From: Modestobacter roseus | Lineage (GTDB): Bacteria; Actinomycetota; Actinomycetes; Mycobacteriales; Geodermatophilaceae | DNA length: 64,000 nt | Direction of reading: 5' to 3' | Assembly: GCF_007994135.1 (NCBI RefSeq) | Contig: NZ_VLKF01000001.1 | Location: forward strand, 1,302,001-1,366,000 | Shown: positions 55,489 to 63,333 of the stretch, one piece after another | How the letters are laid out: every line of letters begins with the position of its first letter | How positions within the stretch are numbered: the stretch's first letter is position 1 | Notes under the pieces: model-generated | Database searches by the model: none | What the model was told of the DNA's origin: nothing | Seen by the model: the letters and a program-made list of their open reading frames with translations, nothing else | Translations under genes and position numbers: made by a program

Positions 55489-56547
55489 TCAGACCGCCGA
55501 GGGAACGGTGACGGTGCCGTCGATGATGGACTGCTCGGCCTGCTCCAGCTGGTCGGCGATGCCGTCGAGGAAGCCCCCGGAGGTGGTGTAGCCCACGCCG
55601 TCGTTGGACAGGTCGAAGGTCTGCTCACCCTCCTCGAGCGACCCGTCGAGGAAGGCCGCGATCGAGTCCTCGACCGCGACGTCGACGTTCTTGATCGCCG
55701 AGGTGAGGATGAACGGCTTGATCGAGTCGTCGACCTGCTCGTACACGTCACCGTCCACGCCGATGGCCCAGTTCTTGCGGTCGGCGGAGCTGGCGGCGGC
55801 CTGCTCGTAGACGCCCTGGCCCGAGCCGCCGGCCGCGGCGTAGATGACGTCGGCGCCGTCGGCGTAGAGCGAGGCGGCGGCCTCCTTGCCCTTCGTCGGG
55901 TCGGAGAAGCCGGTGAAGTCGCCCAGCGGGGCCAGGTAGGTCGCGTCCACGGTGATGTCTGGGTCGACGCTCCGGGCGCCGGCCTCGTAGCCGACGAAGA
56001 AGTTCTGGATGCTCGGCTGGTCCACGCCTCCCACGAAGCCGATGTGCCCGGTCGTGGAGGTGAGCGCGGCGGCGACCCCGACCAGGTAGGAGGACTGCTC
56101 GGCGGCGAAGCTGATGGTGGTGACGCCAGGGATCTCGGTGCCCCGGTCGGCGTCGACGGCGACGAACCGGGTGTCCGGGTGGTCGGTGGTCTCGGTCATC
56201 GGTGTCACGTACTGGAACCCGATGCCGATGGCCAGGCCGGCCCCCTGGGCCATCGCCAGGTCCAGGCGGTCCTGGTAGTCGTCGGTGTTGGGGCTGGAGA
56301 AGTCCAGCGGGGTGAAGTCGAGCTCGTCCTGGGCGGAGGTGAAGCCGCGGTAGGCGCTGTCCATGAAGGAGTAGTCGCCCGTGGTGCCGTACAGCATGGC
56401 GACCTTGGGGGCGCCGCTGTCGGCGTCGGTGGCGGTGTTCGCGGTCTTCCCGCCGCAGGCGGTCAGGACGACCGTCGCGGCCAGGACGATGCTGCCCGCG
56501 GTGAGCAGGCGGGAGGGCAGGGCGTGGCGCACGGGGTTCTCCTTCAT
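55489..56547 (-). CDS. BMP-family nucleoside-type binding lipoprotein
   Basis: A 352-residue basic-membrane-protein (BMP/PnrA) family binding protein. The signal ends in the lipobox LTAC near residue 31. Domain landmarks are KVAMLYGTTGDYSFMDSAYRGF, GIGFQYVTPM, GHIGFVGGVDQPSIQNFFVGYEAG and ADVIYAAAGGSGQGVYEQA. Family members bind purine nucleosides or other small ligands. It is the first gene of the leftward importer-amidohydrolase operon and is divergent from a LacI gene, with LacI-type palindromes between. Confidence 0.92.
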   Translation of the reverse strand: MKENPVRHALPSRLLTAGSIVLAATVVLTACGGKTANTATDADSGAPKVAMLYGTTGDYSFMDSAYRGFTSAQDELDFTPLDFSSPNTDDYQDRLDLAMAQGAGLAIGIGFQYVTPMTETTDHPDTRFVAVDADRGTEIPGVTTISFAAEQSSYLVGVAAALTSTTGHIGFVGGVDQPSIQNFFVGYEAGARSVDPDITVDATYLAPLGDFTGFSDPTKGKEAAASLYADGADVIYAAAGGSGQGVYEQAAASSADRKNWAIGVDGDVYEQVDDSIKPFILTSAIKNVDVAVEDSIAAFLDGSLEEGEQTFDLSNDGVGYTTSGGFLDGIADQLEQAEQSIIDGTVTVPSAV

Positions 56548-56572
56548 CGCGGTGGACGCCCGACGCTAGAGC

Positions 56573-56681
56573 GCAAATCGCTTTGCTCCGTGTCGCCGAT
56601 GTTTCTGCCAAGCAACAATCTTCCCCAGTCAGCCCAGGCAAGAGGTCGAATCGCCGCTGCTCTTGTGTGGACAAAACGTTT
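56573..56681. promoter_or_regulatory. Two LacI-type palindromes in the divergent BMP/lacI gap
   Basis: Site 1 is gcaaatcgctttgc at 56573-56586 (arms GCAAA/TTTGC, CG at the centre). Site 2 is the perfect octamer aaacgttt at 56674-56681, 19 bp before the LacI start. LacI-family operators typically have a central CG between A- and T-rich arms. The two are 98 bp apart, which would allow a looped complex. Confidence 0.6.
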
Positions 56682-56699
56682 CGCGGTAGGCATGGCGGC

Positions 56700-57722
56700 A
56701 TGGCCCCCGACACACCCCGGCACGCGCCGACGATCCGAGACGTCGCCCGGGTTGCGCAGGTCAGCGTCACCACGGTGTCGCACGCCCTGTCGGCCAAGCG
56801 CCCGGTCAGCCGGGAGGCAGTGGAGCGGATCCAGGCGGCCATCGAGCACCTGGGCTACGTCCCGTCGTCGGCGGCGCGCACGCTGCAGCGCGGCCGGACC
56901 GGGATGCTCGGGCTGGTCGTGCCCGACGTGTCCGACCCGTTCTTCGGCCGACTGGCGGTCAGCGTCGAACGGGCGGCCGACGCCGAGGGGTACGGCGTGG
57001 TGCTCAGCAGCTCCGGGGTGGCCCCGGGCCGGGACGTCCGGCACTTCGACCTGCTCCGGTCCCGCTCCATCGACGGGCTGGTCTACGTCGCCGGCGAGGT
57101 CCGGCGGGAGGACGAACTGCAGCGGCTGGCCGGCGCCTACCCGATCGTGCTGGCCGACGAGTCCTCCCCGGCGCTGGCCGGCCTCCCCTTCGTCGGGGCC
57201 GACCACGCCGAGGGCGGCCGGCTGGTCGGCCGGTACCTGGACGGCCTGGGCCACACCGACGTCGCCGTGGTGACGGGGCCGCGCGGGCTGCGGTCGGCCG
57301 AGGAGCGGGTCGCGGGCTTCGGCGAGGTGCTGCCCGGCGCGGCGGTCATCGACGGGGACTTCACCGAGCGGGTGGCCGCCGAGCGCACCGCCGCGCTGCT
57401 GGCCCGTGGTCGCGTGCCCACCGCGGTGTTCGCCTGCAACGACGTGATGGCGCTGGGCGTCATCGACGCCGTGCGCGCCGCCGGGCTGTCGGTGCCAGCC
57501 GACGTCTCGGTGGTCGGGTTCGACGACGTGCCGCTGGCCCACCGCGTCGTCCCGGGGCTGACCACGGTGCGCCAGCCGATCGACGAGGTCGGGCGGCTGG
57601 CCACCGAGGTGCTGATCCGGCTGATGGCGGGGGAGGACCCCGATCCGCCCTCCCCGCTGCCGGTCGAGCTGGTCGAACGCGGCACCGTGGCAGCGCCCCG
57701 CGCGACGGAGCCGGCCCGATGA
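56700..57722 (+). CDS. LacI-family transcriptional regulator
   Basis: A 340-residue regulator. The N-terminal helix-turn-helix and hinge read PTIRDVARVAQVSVTTVSHALSAKRPVSREAVERIQAAIEHLGYVPSSAARTLQ, followed by a sugar-binding-type ligand domain (GMLGLVVPDVSDPFFGRL ... SVVGFDDVPLAHRVVPGLTTV). ATG 56700 is chosen over an upstream ATG because it matches the usual start. It overlaps the following GATase-like gene (ATGA) and is divergent from the BMP importer, which it probably represses. The ligand may be a nucleoside or purine (inference). Confidence 0.93.
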   Translation: MAPDTPRHAPTIRDVARVAQVSVTTVSHALSAKRPVSREAVERIQAAIEHLGYVPSSAARTLQRGRTGMLGLVVPDVSDPFFGRLAVSVERAADAEGYGVVLSSSGVAPGRDVRHFDLLRSRSIDGLVYVAGEVRREDELQRLAGAYPIVLADESSPALAGLPFVGADHAEGGRLVGRYLDGLGHTDVAVVTGPRGLRSAEERVAGFGEVLPGAAVIDGDFTERVAAERTAALLARGRVPTAVFACNDVMALGVIDAVRAAGLSVPADVSVVGFDDVPLAHRVVPGLTTVRQPIDEVGRLATEVLIRLMAGEDPDPPSPLPVELVERGTVAAPRATEPAR

Positions 57723-58474
57723 CCCGGGTCCTGCTGTTGGGGGAGTCGTGGTTCGTCCACTCGATCCACCAGAAGGGCGTGGACAGCTTCACCACCAGCG
57801 AGTTCACCCTGGGCGGTGCCGAGTTCGTCGTGGCGCTGCGCGGCCGGGGCCACGAGGTGCGGCACGTGCCCGCGCACGAGATCGTCGACGTCGTCCCGGG
57901 GACCGGCGCACAGCTGCGGGAGCTCGCCGACGTCGTGGTCGTCTCCGATGTCGGCGCGAACACCTTCCAGCTCCCACCGGCAACGTTCACCCGCTCGCTG
58001 GCGCAGCCCGACCGCACGGTGGTGCTGCGCGACTTCACCGCCGCCGGCGGCGGGCTGCTGATGGTCGGGGGCTACCTGACCTTCGCCGGCATCGACGCGC
58101 GGGCCCGCTGGGGCCGCACCCCGCTGGCCGAGGCGTTGCCGGTGACCGTGCTGGACCGCGACGACCGGGTCGAGCTGCCGGCCGGCGCCGCCCCCACCCG
58201 GGTCGGTGACCACCCGGTCACCGCCGGCCTGCCCGCCACCTGGCCGGCGCTGCTCGGGCTCAACGAGGTGCTCGCCCGCCCGGGGGCCGCGGTGCTGGCC
58301 GAGTGCGCCGGGCACCCGCTGCTCGTGGTCGGCGCCCACGGGGCCGGCCGGACGGCGGCCTTCACCTCCGACCTCGCCCCGCACTGGGCACCCCCGGGCT
58401 TCACCGGCTGGGCGCACTACCCCACGTTGTTCGACCGGACGGTGCGCTGGCTGTCCGGGGAGGAGATCGCATGA
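57719..58474 (+). CDS. Glutamine-amidotransferase-like protein (GATase1_like)
   Basis: A 251-residue class I GATase-fold protein of the putative cytoplasmic family PF07090: VLLLGESWFVHSIHQKGVDSFTTSEF, VVVVSDVGANTFQL, GGGLLMVGGYLTFAG. The nucleophile elbow reads VGGY, with no Cys, so glutaminase activity is unlikely. It is coupled on both sides by ATGA overlaps to the LacI gene and an amidohydrolase gene. Function unknown; proteins of this type are often near sugar or nucleoside catabolic genes. Confidence 0.8.
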   Translation: MTRVLLLGESWFVHSIHQKGVDSFTTSEFTLGGAEFVVALRGRGHEVRHVPAHEIVDVVPGTGAQLRELADVVVVSDVGANTFQLPPATFTRSLAQPDRTVVLRDFTAAGGGLLMVGGYLTFAGIDARARWGRTPLAEALPVTVLDRDDRVELPAGAAPTRVGDHPVTAGLPATWPALLGLNEVLARPGAAVLAECAGHPLLVVGAHGAGRTAAFTSDLAPHWAPPGFTGWAHYPTLFDRTVRWLSGEEIA

Positions 58475-59865
58475 CCGTCGACACGATCATCACCCACGCC
58501 ACGGTGCTGACCGGCACCACGCGGCCCGCGGCGGGCTACCCCGCGCTCCCGGCCGAGGACACCGCCGCCCGCGGCACCGCGACCTTCCTCCCCGACCACG
58601 CCATCGGCATCACCGCCGGGGAGATCGCCTGGGTGCTGCCGACCGGCGAGGTCGACCCGGTCGACCTGGCCGGGGCCACGGTGCTGGACGCCGGGGGGCA
58701 GGTGGCCGTCCCGGGCCTGGTCAACACCCACACCCACTCACCTATGACGATGTTCCGCGGCTCCGCCGAGGACGTGCCGACCGCCTCCTGGTTCAACGAG
58801 CACATCTGGCCGATGGAGGTGAACCTCACCGAGCGCGACGTGACCCTCGGGGCGCGGCTGGCCGTGGGGGAGATGCTGCTGGCCGGGGTGACCAGCTTCG
58901 CCGACCACTACTTCATGGCCGACCGGATCGCCGAGGTCGTCGCCGACAGCGGCGCCCGCGCCCTCCTGGCCTCGACCTACTTCTCCAGCCAGGGAACCGA
59001 GGGCATCGCCCGGTCCGCGGAGTTCGCCGAGCGGTGGAACGGCGCCGCGGACGGCCGGATCACCACCGCGATGGGGCCGCACGCGACCTACACCGTCGAC
59101 GACGCCGACCTCGAGGCGACCGCCGAGCACGCCCGCCGGCTCGGCGTCCGGGTGCACGTGCACGCGGCGGAGAGCATGTCCCAGACCCGTTCCAGCCTCG
59201 CGAGGCGCGGGGTGACCCCGGTGCAGGTGCTGCACGACACCGGTGTGCTGGAGGCCGGCGCGATCATCGCCCACGGCACCGGGATCATCGAGGACGACCT
59301 GCGCTGGCTGACCCCCTTCGCCGACCGGGTGGCGGTCGCCTCCTGCAGCAAGGTCTACCTGAAGCACGCGCACTCGGAGACCCCGGTGCGGATGCTGCAC
59401 GACGCCGGCATCACCGTCGGTGTCGGCACCGACGGGCCGGCGTCGAACAACACCCTCGACGTGCTGGAGAGCATGCGGGTGCTCTCGCTGGTGCAGAAGA
59501 TGGTGCACGCGGACGCGACCTGGCTGACCTCCGCGCACGCGCTGGACCTGGCCACCCGGCAGAGTGCTGCTGCCCTCGGCCTGGGCGACCGGTTGGGCGC
59601 CATCCAGCCGGGCTTCCGGGCCGACGTGGTCCTGCTCGACCTGGACAAGCCGCACCTGCAGCCGATGCACGACCTGGCGGCGGCGCTCGTGCTGAGCGTG
59701 CGGGCCAGCGACGTCACCACCGTGCTGGTCGAGGGCCGGGTGGTGGTCCGGGACGGCGCGTTGACCACGATGGACCTCACCGACACCATCGCCGAGCTGA
59801 ACGCGCGGCTGCCCGGTCTCACCGACACCGCGCACGGCCGGACGATCCAGGACTACGCCCCGTGA
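58471..59865 (+). CDS. Amidohydrolase, TRZ/ATZ-MtaD-like deaminase
   Basis: A 464-residue zinc-type hydrolase of the cytosine/guanine/SAH deaminase group: VPGLVNTHTHSPMTMFRG (HxH), HVHAAES (His), IIAHGTGI (His) and GVGTDGPASNNTLD (Asp). This pattern matches MtaD/TrzN-like enzymes acting on purines or related heterocycles. It is coupled to the LacI and GATase-like genes and opposite a nucleoside-type importer, which supports a purine or nucleoside deaminase role. Confidence 0.88.
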   Translation: MTVDTIITHATVLTGTTRPAAGYPALPAEDTAARGTATFLPDHAIGITAGEIAWVLPTGEVDPVDLAGATVLDAGGQVAVPGLVNTHTHSPMTMFRGSAEDVPTASWFNEHIWPMEVNLTERDVTLGARLAVGEMLLAGVTSFADHYFMADRIAEVVADSGARALLASTYFSSQGTEGIARSAEFAERWNGAADGRITTAMGPHATYTVDDADLEATAEHARRLGVRVHVHAAESMSQTRSSLARRGVTPVQVLHDTGVLEAGAIIAHGTGIIEDDLRWLTPFADRVAVASCSKVYLKHAHSETPVRMLHDAGITVGVGTDGPASNNTLDVLESMRVLSLVQKMVHADATWLTSAHALDLATRQSAAALGLGDRLGAIQPGFRADVVLLDLDKPHLQPMHDLAAALVLSVRASDVTTVLVEGRVVVRDGALTTMDLTDTIAELNARLPGLTDTAHGRTIQDYAP

Positions 59866-59866
59866 G

Positions 59867-59909
59867 CCGCCGCACCGGGGGCCGCCGCACCGGGGGCCGC
59901 CGCACCGGG
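59867..59909. repeat. 15-bp tandem repeat, three copies
   Basis: Three head-to-tail copies of about gccgccgcaccgggg directly follow the amidohydrolase stop and run up to the next start codon, whose ribosome-binding region therefore lies inside the repeat. Confidence 0.8.
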
Positions 59910-59917
59910 ACGGCCCG

Positions 59918-60655
59918 GTGATCGACGCCGCCCGGTCACCCTGGCCGGACGTCGCGGCGCACCTGGCCGGCCCGAGCGGGCTCGCCGTCCTGCCGTTCGG
60001 CGCGCTGGAACAGCACGGTCCGCACCTGCCGCTGTCGACCGACACGCTGACCGCGGTCGAGCTGGCCCACCGGCTGGCCGGCCGGCTGGACGCCGTGCTG
60101 CTCCCACCCGTCCACTACGGCGACACCTGGAACAACGCCGGCTACCCGGGAACCGTCTCCCTCGCCCCGGGCACGGTCACCGCGATCGCGGTCGACGTCG
60201 GGCGGGCGGTCTCGGCCGCCGGCGGCCGGGCGCTGGTCGTGGTCAACGGGGACTGGGGCAACCGGGGCCCGCTGTACTCGGCCATGCGCACGCTGGCCGC
60301 CGACGGCATCCCGGCGATCACCCTGGACCACCCCGGCATGGCGGCCGCCATCGAAGCCGTGCGGGAGAGCCGGGAGGCGGCCCCGGGGCTGGCGCACGCG
60401 GAGGAGGTGGAGACTTCCCTCGTGCTCGCGATCGACCCTGCGATGGTGCGCACCGACCGGTACGTCGCCGAGTACCCGGACTTCCCGACCGACTTCGGCA
60501 CCCGGCCGATGCAGCTCCACCCGTTCTCGGCGTCCGGCGTCTTCGGTGACCCGAGGACCGCGACGGCGGCCAAGGGGGAGACGCTGCTGGCGGCCACGCT
60601 CCAGGGCTGCCTGGACGTGCTGGCGGGCTTCGTCGCCGGCCTGCCGCCGCGCTGA
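59918..60655 (+). CDS. Creatininase-family hydrolase with altered metal motif
   Basis: A 245-residue protein. The family opening is intact (LPFGALEQHGPHLPLSTDT, carrying Glu, His and Asp metal ligands), as is the C-terminal SASGVFGDPRTATAAKGE. The central motif reads NGDWGN where the family has NGHGGN, so one metal-binding His is replaced by Asp. Family members hydrolyse cyclic amides or formamides (creatinine, ArfB, MftE). GTG 59918 follows the tandem repeat. It is last in the LacI-led operon and may open a ring made by the preceding deaminase (inference). Confidence 0.85.
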   Translation: MIDAARSPWPDVAAHLAGPSGLAVLPFGALEQHGPHLPLSTDTLTAVELAHRLAGRLDAVLLPPVHYGDTWNNAGYPGTVSLAPGTVTAIAVDVGRAVSAAGGRALVVVNGDWGNRGPLYSAMRTLAADGIPAITLDHPGMAAAIEAVRESREAAPGLAHAEEVETSLVLAIDPAMVRTDRYVAEYPDFPTDFGTRPMQLHPFSASGVFGDPRTATAAKGETLLAATLQGCLDVLAGFVAGLPPR

Positions 60656-60685
60656 GCCGGTGCCGCCGGCCCAGCGCGACCGGGC

Positions 60686-61231
60686 TCAGTCGACGCTGTA
60701 GGTGGCGACGAGCTCCCCGCGGGCGAGGGTGTGGCTGAACAGGGTGAAGCCGAGGAACGCCGGGGTGGCCTCGGCCGGGACGCCGAGGTCGTCGGTGTCC
60801 AGCGCGTGCACCACGACGTGGTAGTGGTGCGTGCCGTGCCCGGCCGGCGGGGCGGCGCCGACGAACCGGGCGAGGCCCGCGTCGTTGCGCAGCTGCACCG
60901 CGCCCTCGGGCAGACCGGAACCGGCGTCGTCGCCGGCGCCGCTGGGCAGCTCGGTGACCGCGGCGGGGATGCCGGCCACGGCCCAGTGCCAGAACCCGCT
61001 GCCGGTGGGCGCGTCGGGGTCGAAGACGGTGACCGCGAACCCCTTGGTCCCCTCGGGGAAACCGGACCAGGACAGCTGGGGGGAGACGTCCTCACCGCCG
61101 GGGCCCATGAGGCCGCTGACCTGGGCCCGCGCCAGCCGCTCGCCGTGCGCGACGTCGGTGCTGGTGACGGTGAACGAGGGCACCTGGGGGAGGAAGTCGT
61201 AGGGGCTGGGCGGCGAGGGCCGGTCGGCCAT
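60686..61231 (-). CDS. YbhB/YbcL-type PEBP protein
   Basis: A 181-residue phosphatidylethanolamine-binding-like protein: [41 protein letters not shown] and [11 protein letters not shown] form the conserved anion-binding pocket. No signal peptide. Function in bacteria is mostly unknown. ATG 61231 has AGGAG upstream. It converges with the creatininase gene and is divergent from a binding-protein gene. Confidence 0.92.
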   Translation of the reverse strand: MADRPSPPSPYDFLPQVPSFTVTSTDVAHGERLARAQVSGLMGPGGEDVSPQLSWSGFPEGTKGFAVTVFDPDAPTGSGFWHWAVAGIPAAVTELPSGAGDDAGSGLPEGAVQLRNDAGLARFVGAAPPAGHGTHHYHVVVHALDTDDLGVPAEATPAFLGFTLFSHTLARGELVATYSVD

Positions 61232-61481
61232 GCGGGGTCTCCTGGGCTGGGAGCTGCCCGGTCGGTGCCGGGGGAGCAGCGGGTGCCGCGCCAGCCCCGA
61301 CCCTAGGCAGCCCGCACGGCACCTGCGCGTCGACAGCGAGCCCTCACCCGCTTCGACCGTTATCCCCAACAACTGGCCCGAGCAGTCACGGTTGGCGCGT
61401 CACCGATCGCCCTCCGGGCGGGAGCCCCGAAGCCGGGGCAGGGGGCCGGTGACCGGGGTGGCGCAGTTGCCGGCGTGATCC

Positions 61482-61532
61482 TTGACACAGCCCACGGAGC
61501 CTCCTAGCTTTCATGTCGTTCGGCCCCGAACG
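61482..61532 (+). promoter_or_regulatory. Promoter with overlapping palindromic operator
   Basis: TTGACA (61482-61487) and TAGCTT (61505-61510) are 17 bp apart, a near-ideal housekeeping promoter for the family 5 binding-protein gene. The transcription start would fall at about 61516-61518. There a perfect 16-bp palindrome, CGTTCGGCCCCGAACG (61517-61532), begins, placed like a repressor site. The rest of the 394-bp gap (61232-61625) shows no gene. The ribosome site is probably GAGGAC before ATG 61626. Confidence 0.65.
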
Positions 61533-61625
61533 ATCTGGCGCGGCTTCCCCTGGCGACGCCCGGACGGCGAGCCCCGCGCACGGACCGGACTCCACGAGTG
61601 ACCTCTCCAGAGTGAGGACGACAGG

Positions 61626-63281
61626 ATGACGAGCAGAGGCAGGACGCCCTCCCGGGCGAGGACGTCGTCCCCAGCGAGGCTGGTGACCGCGGTGCTGGCC
61701 GTGCTGCTGGCCGCCACGGGGTGCAGCTCCGGGAACGGGGGAGCGGTCGAGGGGACCGCCGTGGCGGGGGACGCGACGCCGCAGCGCGGCGGCAGCCTGC
61801 AGGTCCTCGAGGACGCCGGCTTCGCCGGTGCCTGGCCCACCGGACTCGACCCGGCCACCAACACCAACGGCAGCGCCACGTCCAACCAGATGCAGGCGAT
61901 CTTCGGCGGGCTGTTCCTCATGCGCGCCGACGACGACGGCAGCAACGCCGCGGTCGTCGGCAACCAGGCCGAGAGCGGAGTGCTCAGCGAGGACGGCCGC
62001 ACGCTCACCATCACGCTGCGCGAGGGCATCGAGTTCAGCGACGGCACCCCGATGGACGCAGCCGCGGTCATCTGGAACTTCGAGCGCGCCAGCTCCGCGA
62101 CGTGCACCTGCGCGCCACGGTGGGACCTGCGCGACGACGAGCCGTTCACCTCCCCGGACCCGTTGACCGTCGAGGTGCACCTCGATCAGCCCAACGCGGC
62201 CCTGCTGAACGGCTTCCCCGCCACCAACGTCAACTGGATCGCGTCGCCGTCGGCCTTCGAGGAGCTGGGGCCGGACCGGTTCATGATCGAGCCCGTGGGC
62301 GCGGGCCCGTTCACCGTGGTGAGCAACCAGCCGAGCACGGAGCTGGAGCTGGTCCGCAACCCGAACTACTTCGAGGAGGGGCGGCCCTACCTGGACGAGC
62401 TGACCTTCACCTCCATCGGGGGCGACCAGCCGGCCCTCCAGGCGCTCCTGGCCGGTCAGGCACACGTCTACGAGGGGATGACCTCCCCGGCCATCATCGA
62501 GCAGGCGGCAGCGAACCCGCAGCTGCAGACCGTCGTGCAGCCGGGGACGTCGCCCTACCTGGTGCAGATGAACACCCGGATCGCCCCCTTCGACGACCAG
62601 CGGGCGCGCGAGGCCATCTACCTCGCCACCGACTGGGAGGCCATCAACGAGGGCCTCTTCGGCGGCGAGCCGACCATCGTGCAGGGCTTCACCACACCCG
62701 TCGACCTCTTCTACGAGCCGACCACCCCGGGCTACCGCACGTACGACCTCGAGGCGGCGAAGGAGCTGGTGTCGGAGCTGGGCGGTCTGACCGTGCAGCT
62801 GGACACCCCGGCCATCCAGACGGCCACCCAGATCACCACCGCGCTGCAGACCCAGTGGGAGGAGGCCGGCATCGACGTCGAGCTGGTGACGTTCCCGGGC
62901 AGCAGCCTGATCCAGCGGCTCACCAGCAAGGAGTGGCAGGCGGTGATCGGGACCGCCGGGGCCTGGGACCCGGCGGTCGGCACGGGCGTCGCCTTCCGCT
63001 TCGAGTCGACCTCCCCGTACTCCGGGGTCGAGGACCCGCAGCTGGACGACCTGCTCGACCAGGCGGTCGCCACCACCGAGCTCGACGAGCGCGACCAGCT
63101 GTACCAGGAGATCGCCCGGTACCTCAGCGACAACGCCTACGGGACCTTCGGGTTCGCCTTCGCGCCGACCAACGTCTCCGTGGACGGCGTGCACGGCCCC
63201 GGCCTGACGACCCAGATCCCGTCGCTGTCGATCAACACCGTCGTCCCGTGGGACGAGGTCTGGCTGGAACAGGACCGATGA
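61626..63281 (+). CDS. ABC substrate-binding lipoprotein, family 5 (peptide/opine type)
   Basis: A 551-residue binding protein of the DppA/OppA family. The signal sequence ends in the lipobox AATGC near residue 36. Domain features are QRGGSLQVL, LTITLREGIEFSDGTPMDAAAVIWNFER, GAGPFTVV and LVRNPNYFEEGRPYLDELTF. The Cys pair CTCAPRW near residue 160 is unusual. No permease genes lie in the window, though they may follow beyond its end. The next gene is a YtcJ-like amidohydrolase, so the ligand may be an N-substituted amide or peptide. Confidence 0.92.
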   Translation: MTSRGRTPSRARTSSPARLVTAVLAVLLAATGCSSGNGGAVEGTAVAGDATPQRGGSLQVLEDAGFAGAWPTGLDPATNTNGSATSNQMQAIFGGLFLMRADDDGSNAAVVGNQAESGVLSEDGRTLTITLREGIEFSDGTPMDAAAVIWNFERASSATCTCAPRWDLRDDEPFTSPDPLTVEVHLDQPNAALLNGFPATNVNWIASPSAFEELGPDRFMIEPVGAGPFTVVSNQPSTELELVRNPNYFEEGRPYLDELTFTSIGGDQPALQALLAGQAHVYEGMTSPAIIEQAAANPQLQTVVQPGTSPYLVQMNTRIAPFDDQRAREAIYLATDWEAINEGLFGGEPTIVQGFTTPVDLFYEPTTPGYRTYDLEAAKELVSELGGLTVQLDTPAIQTATQITTALQTQWEEAGIDVELVTFPGSSLIQRLTSKEWQAVIGTAGAWDPAVGTGVAFRFESTSPYSGVEDPQLDDLLDQAVATTELDERDQLYQEIARYLSDNAYGTFGFAFAPTNVSVDGVHGPGLTTQIPSLSINTVVPWDEVWLEQDR

Positions 63282-63333
63282 CCCGGCACGCGTTCCCCGC
63301 GGCCACCCCGACCCCCACCCGAGAGGACCACGC

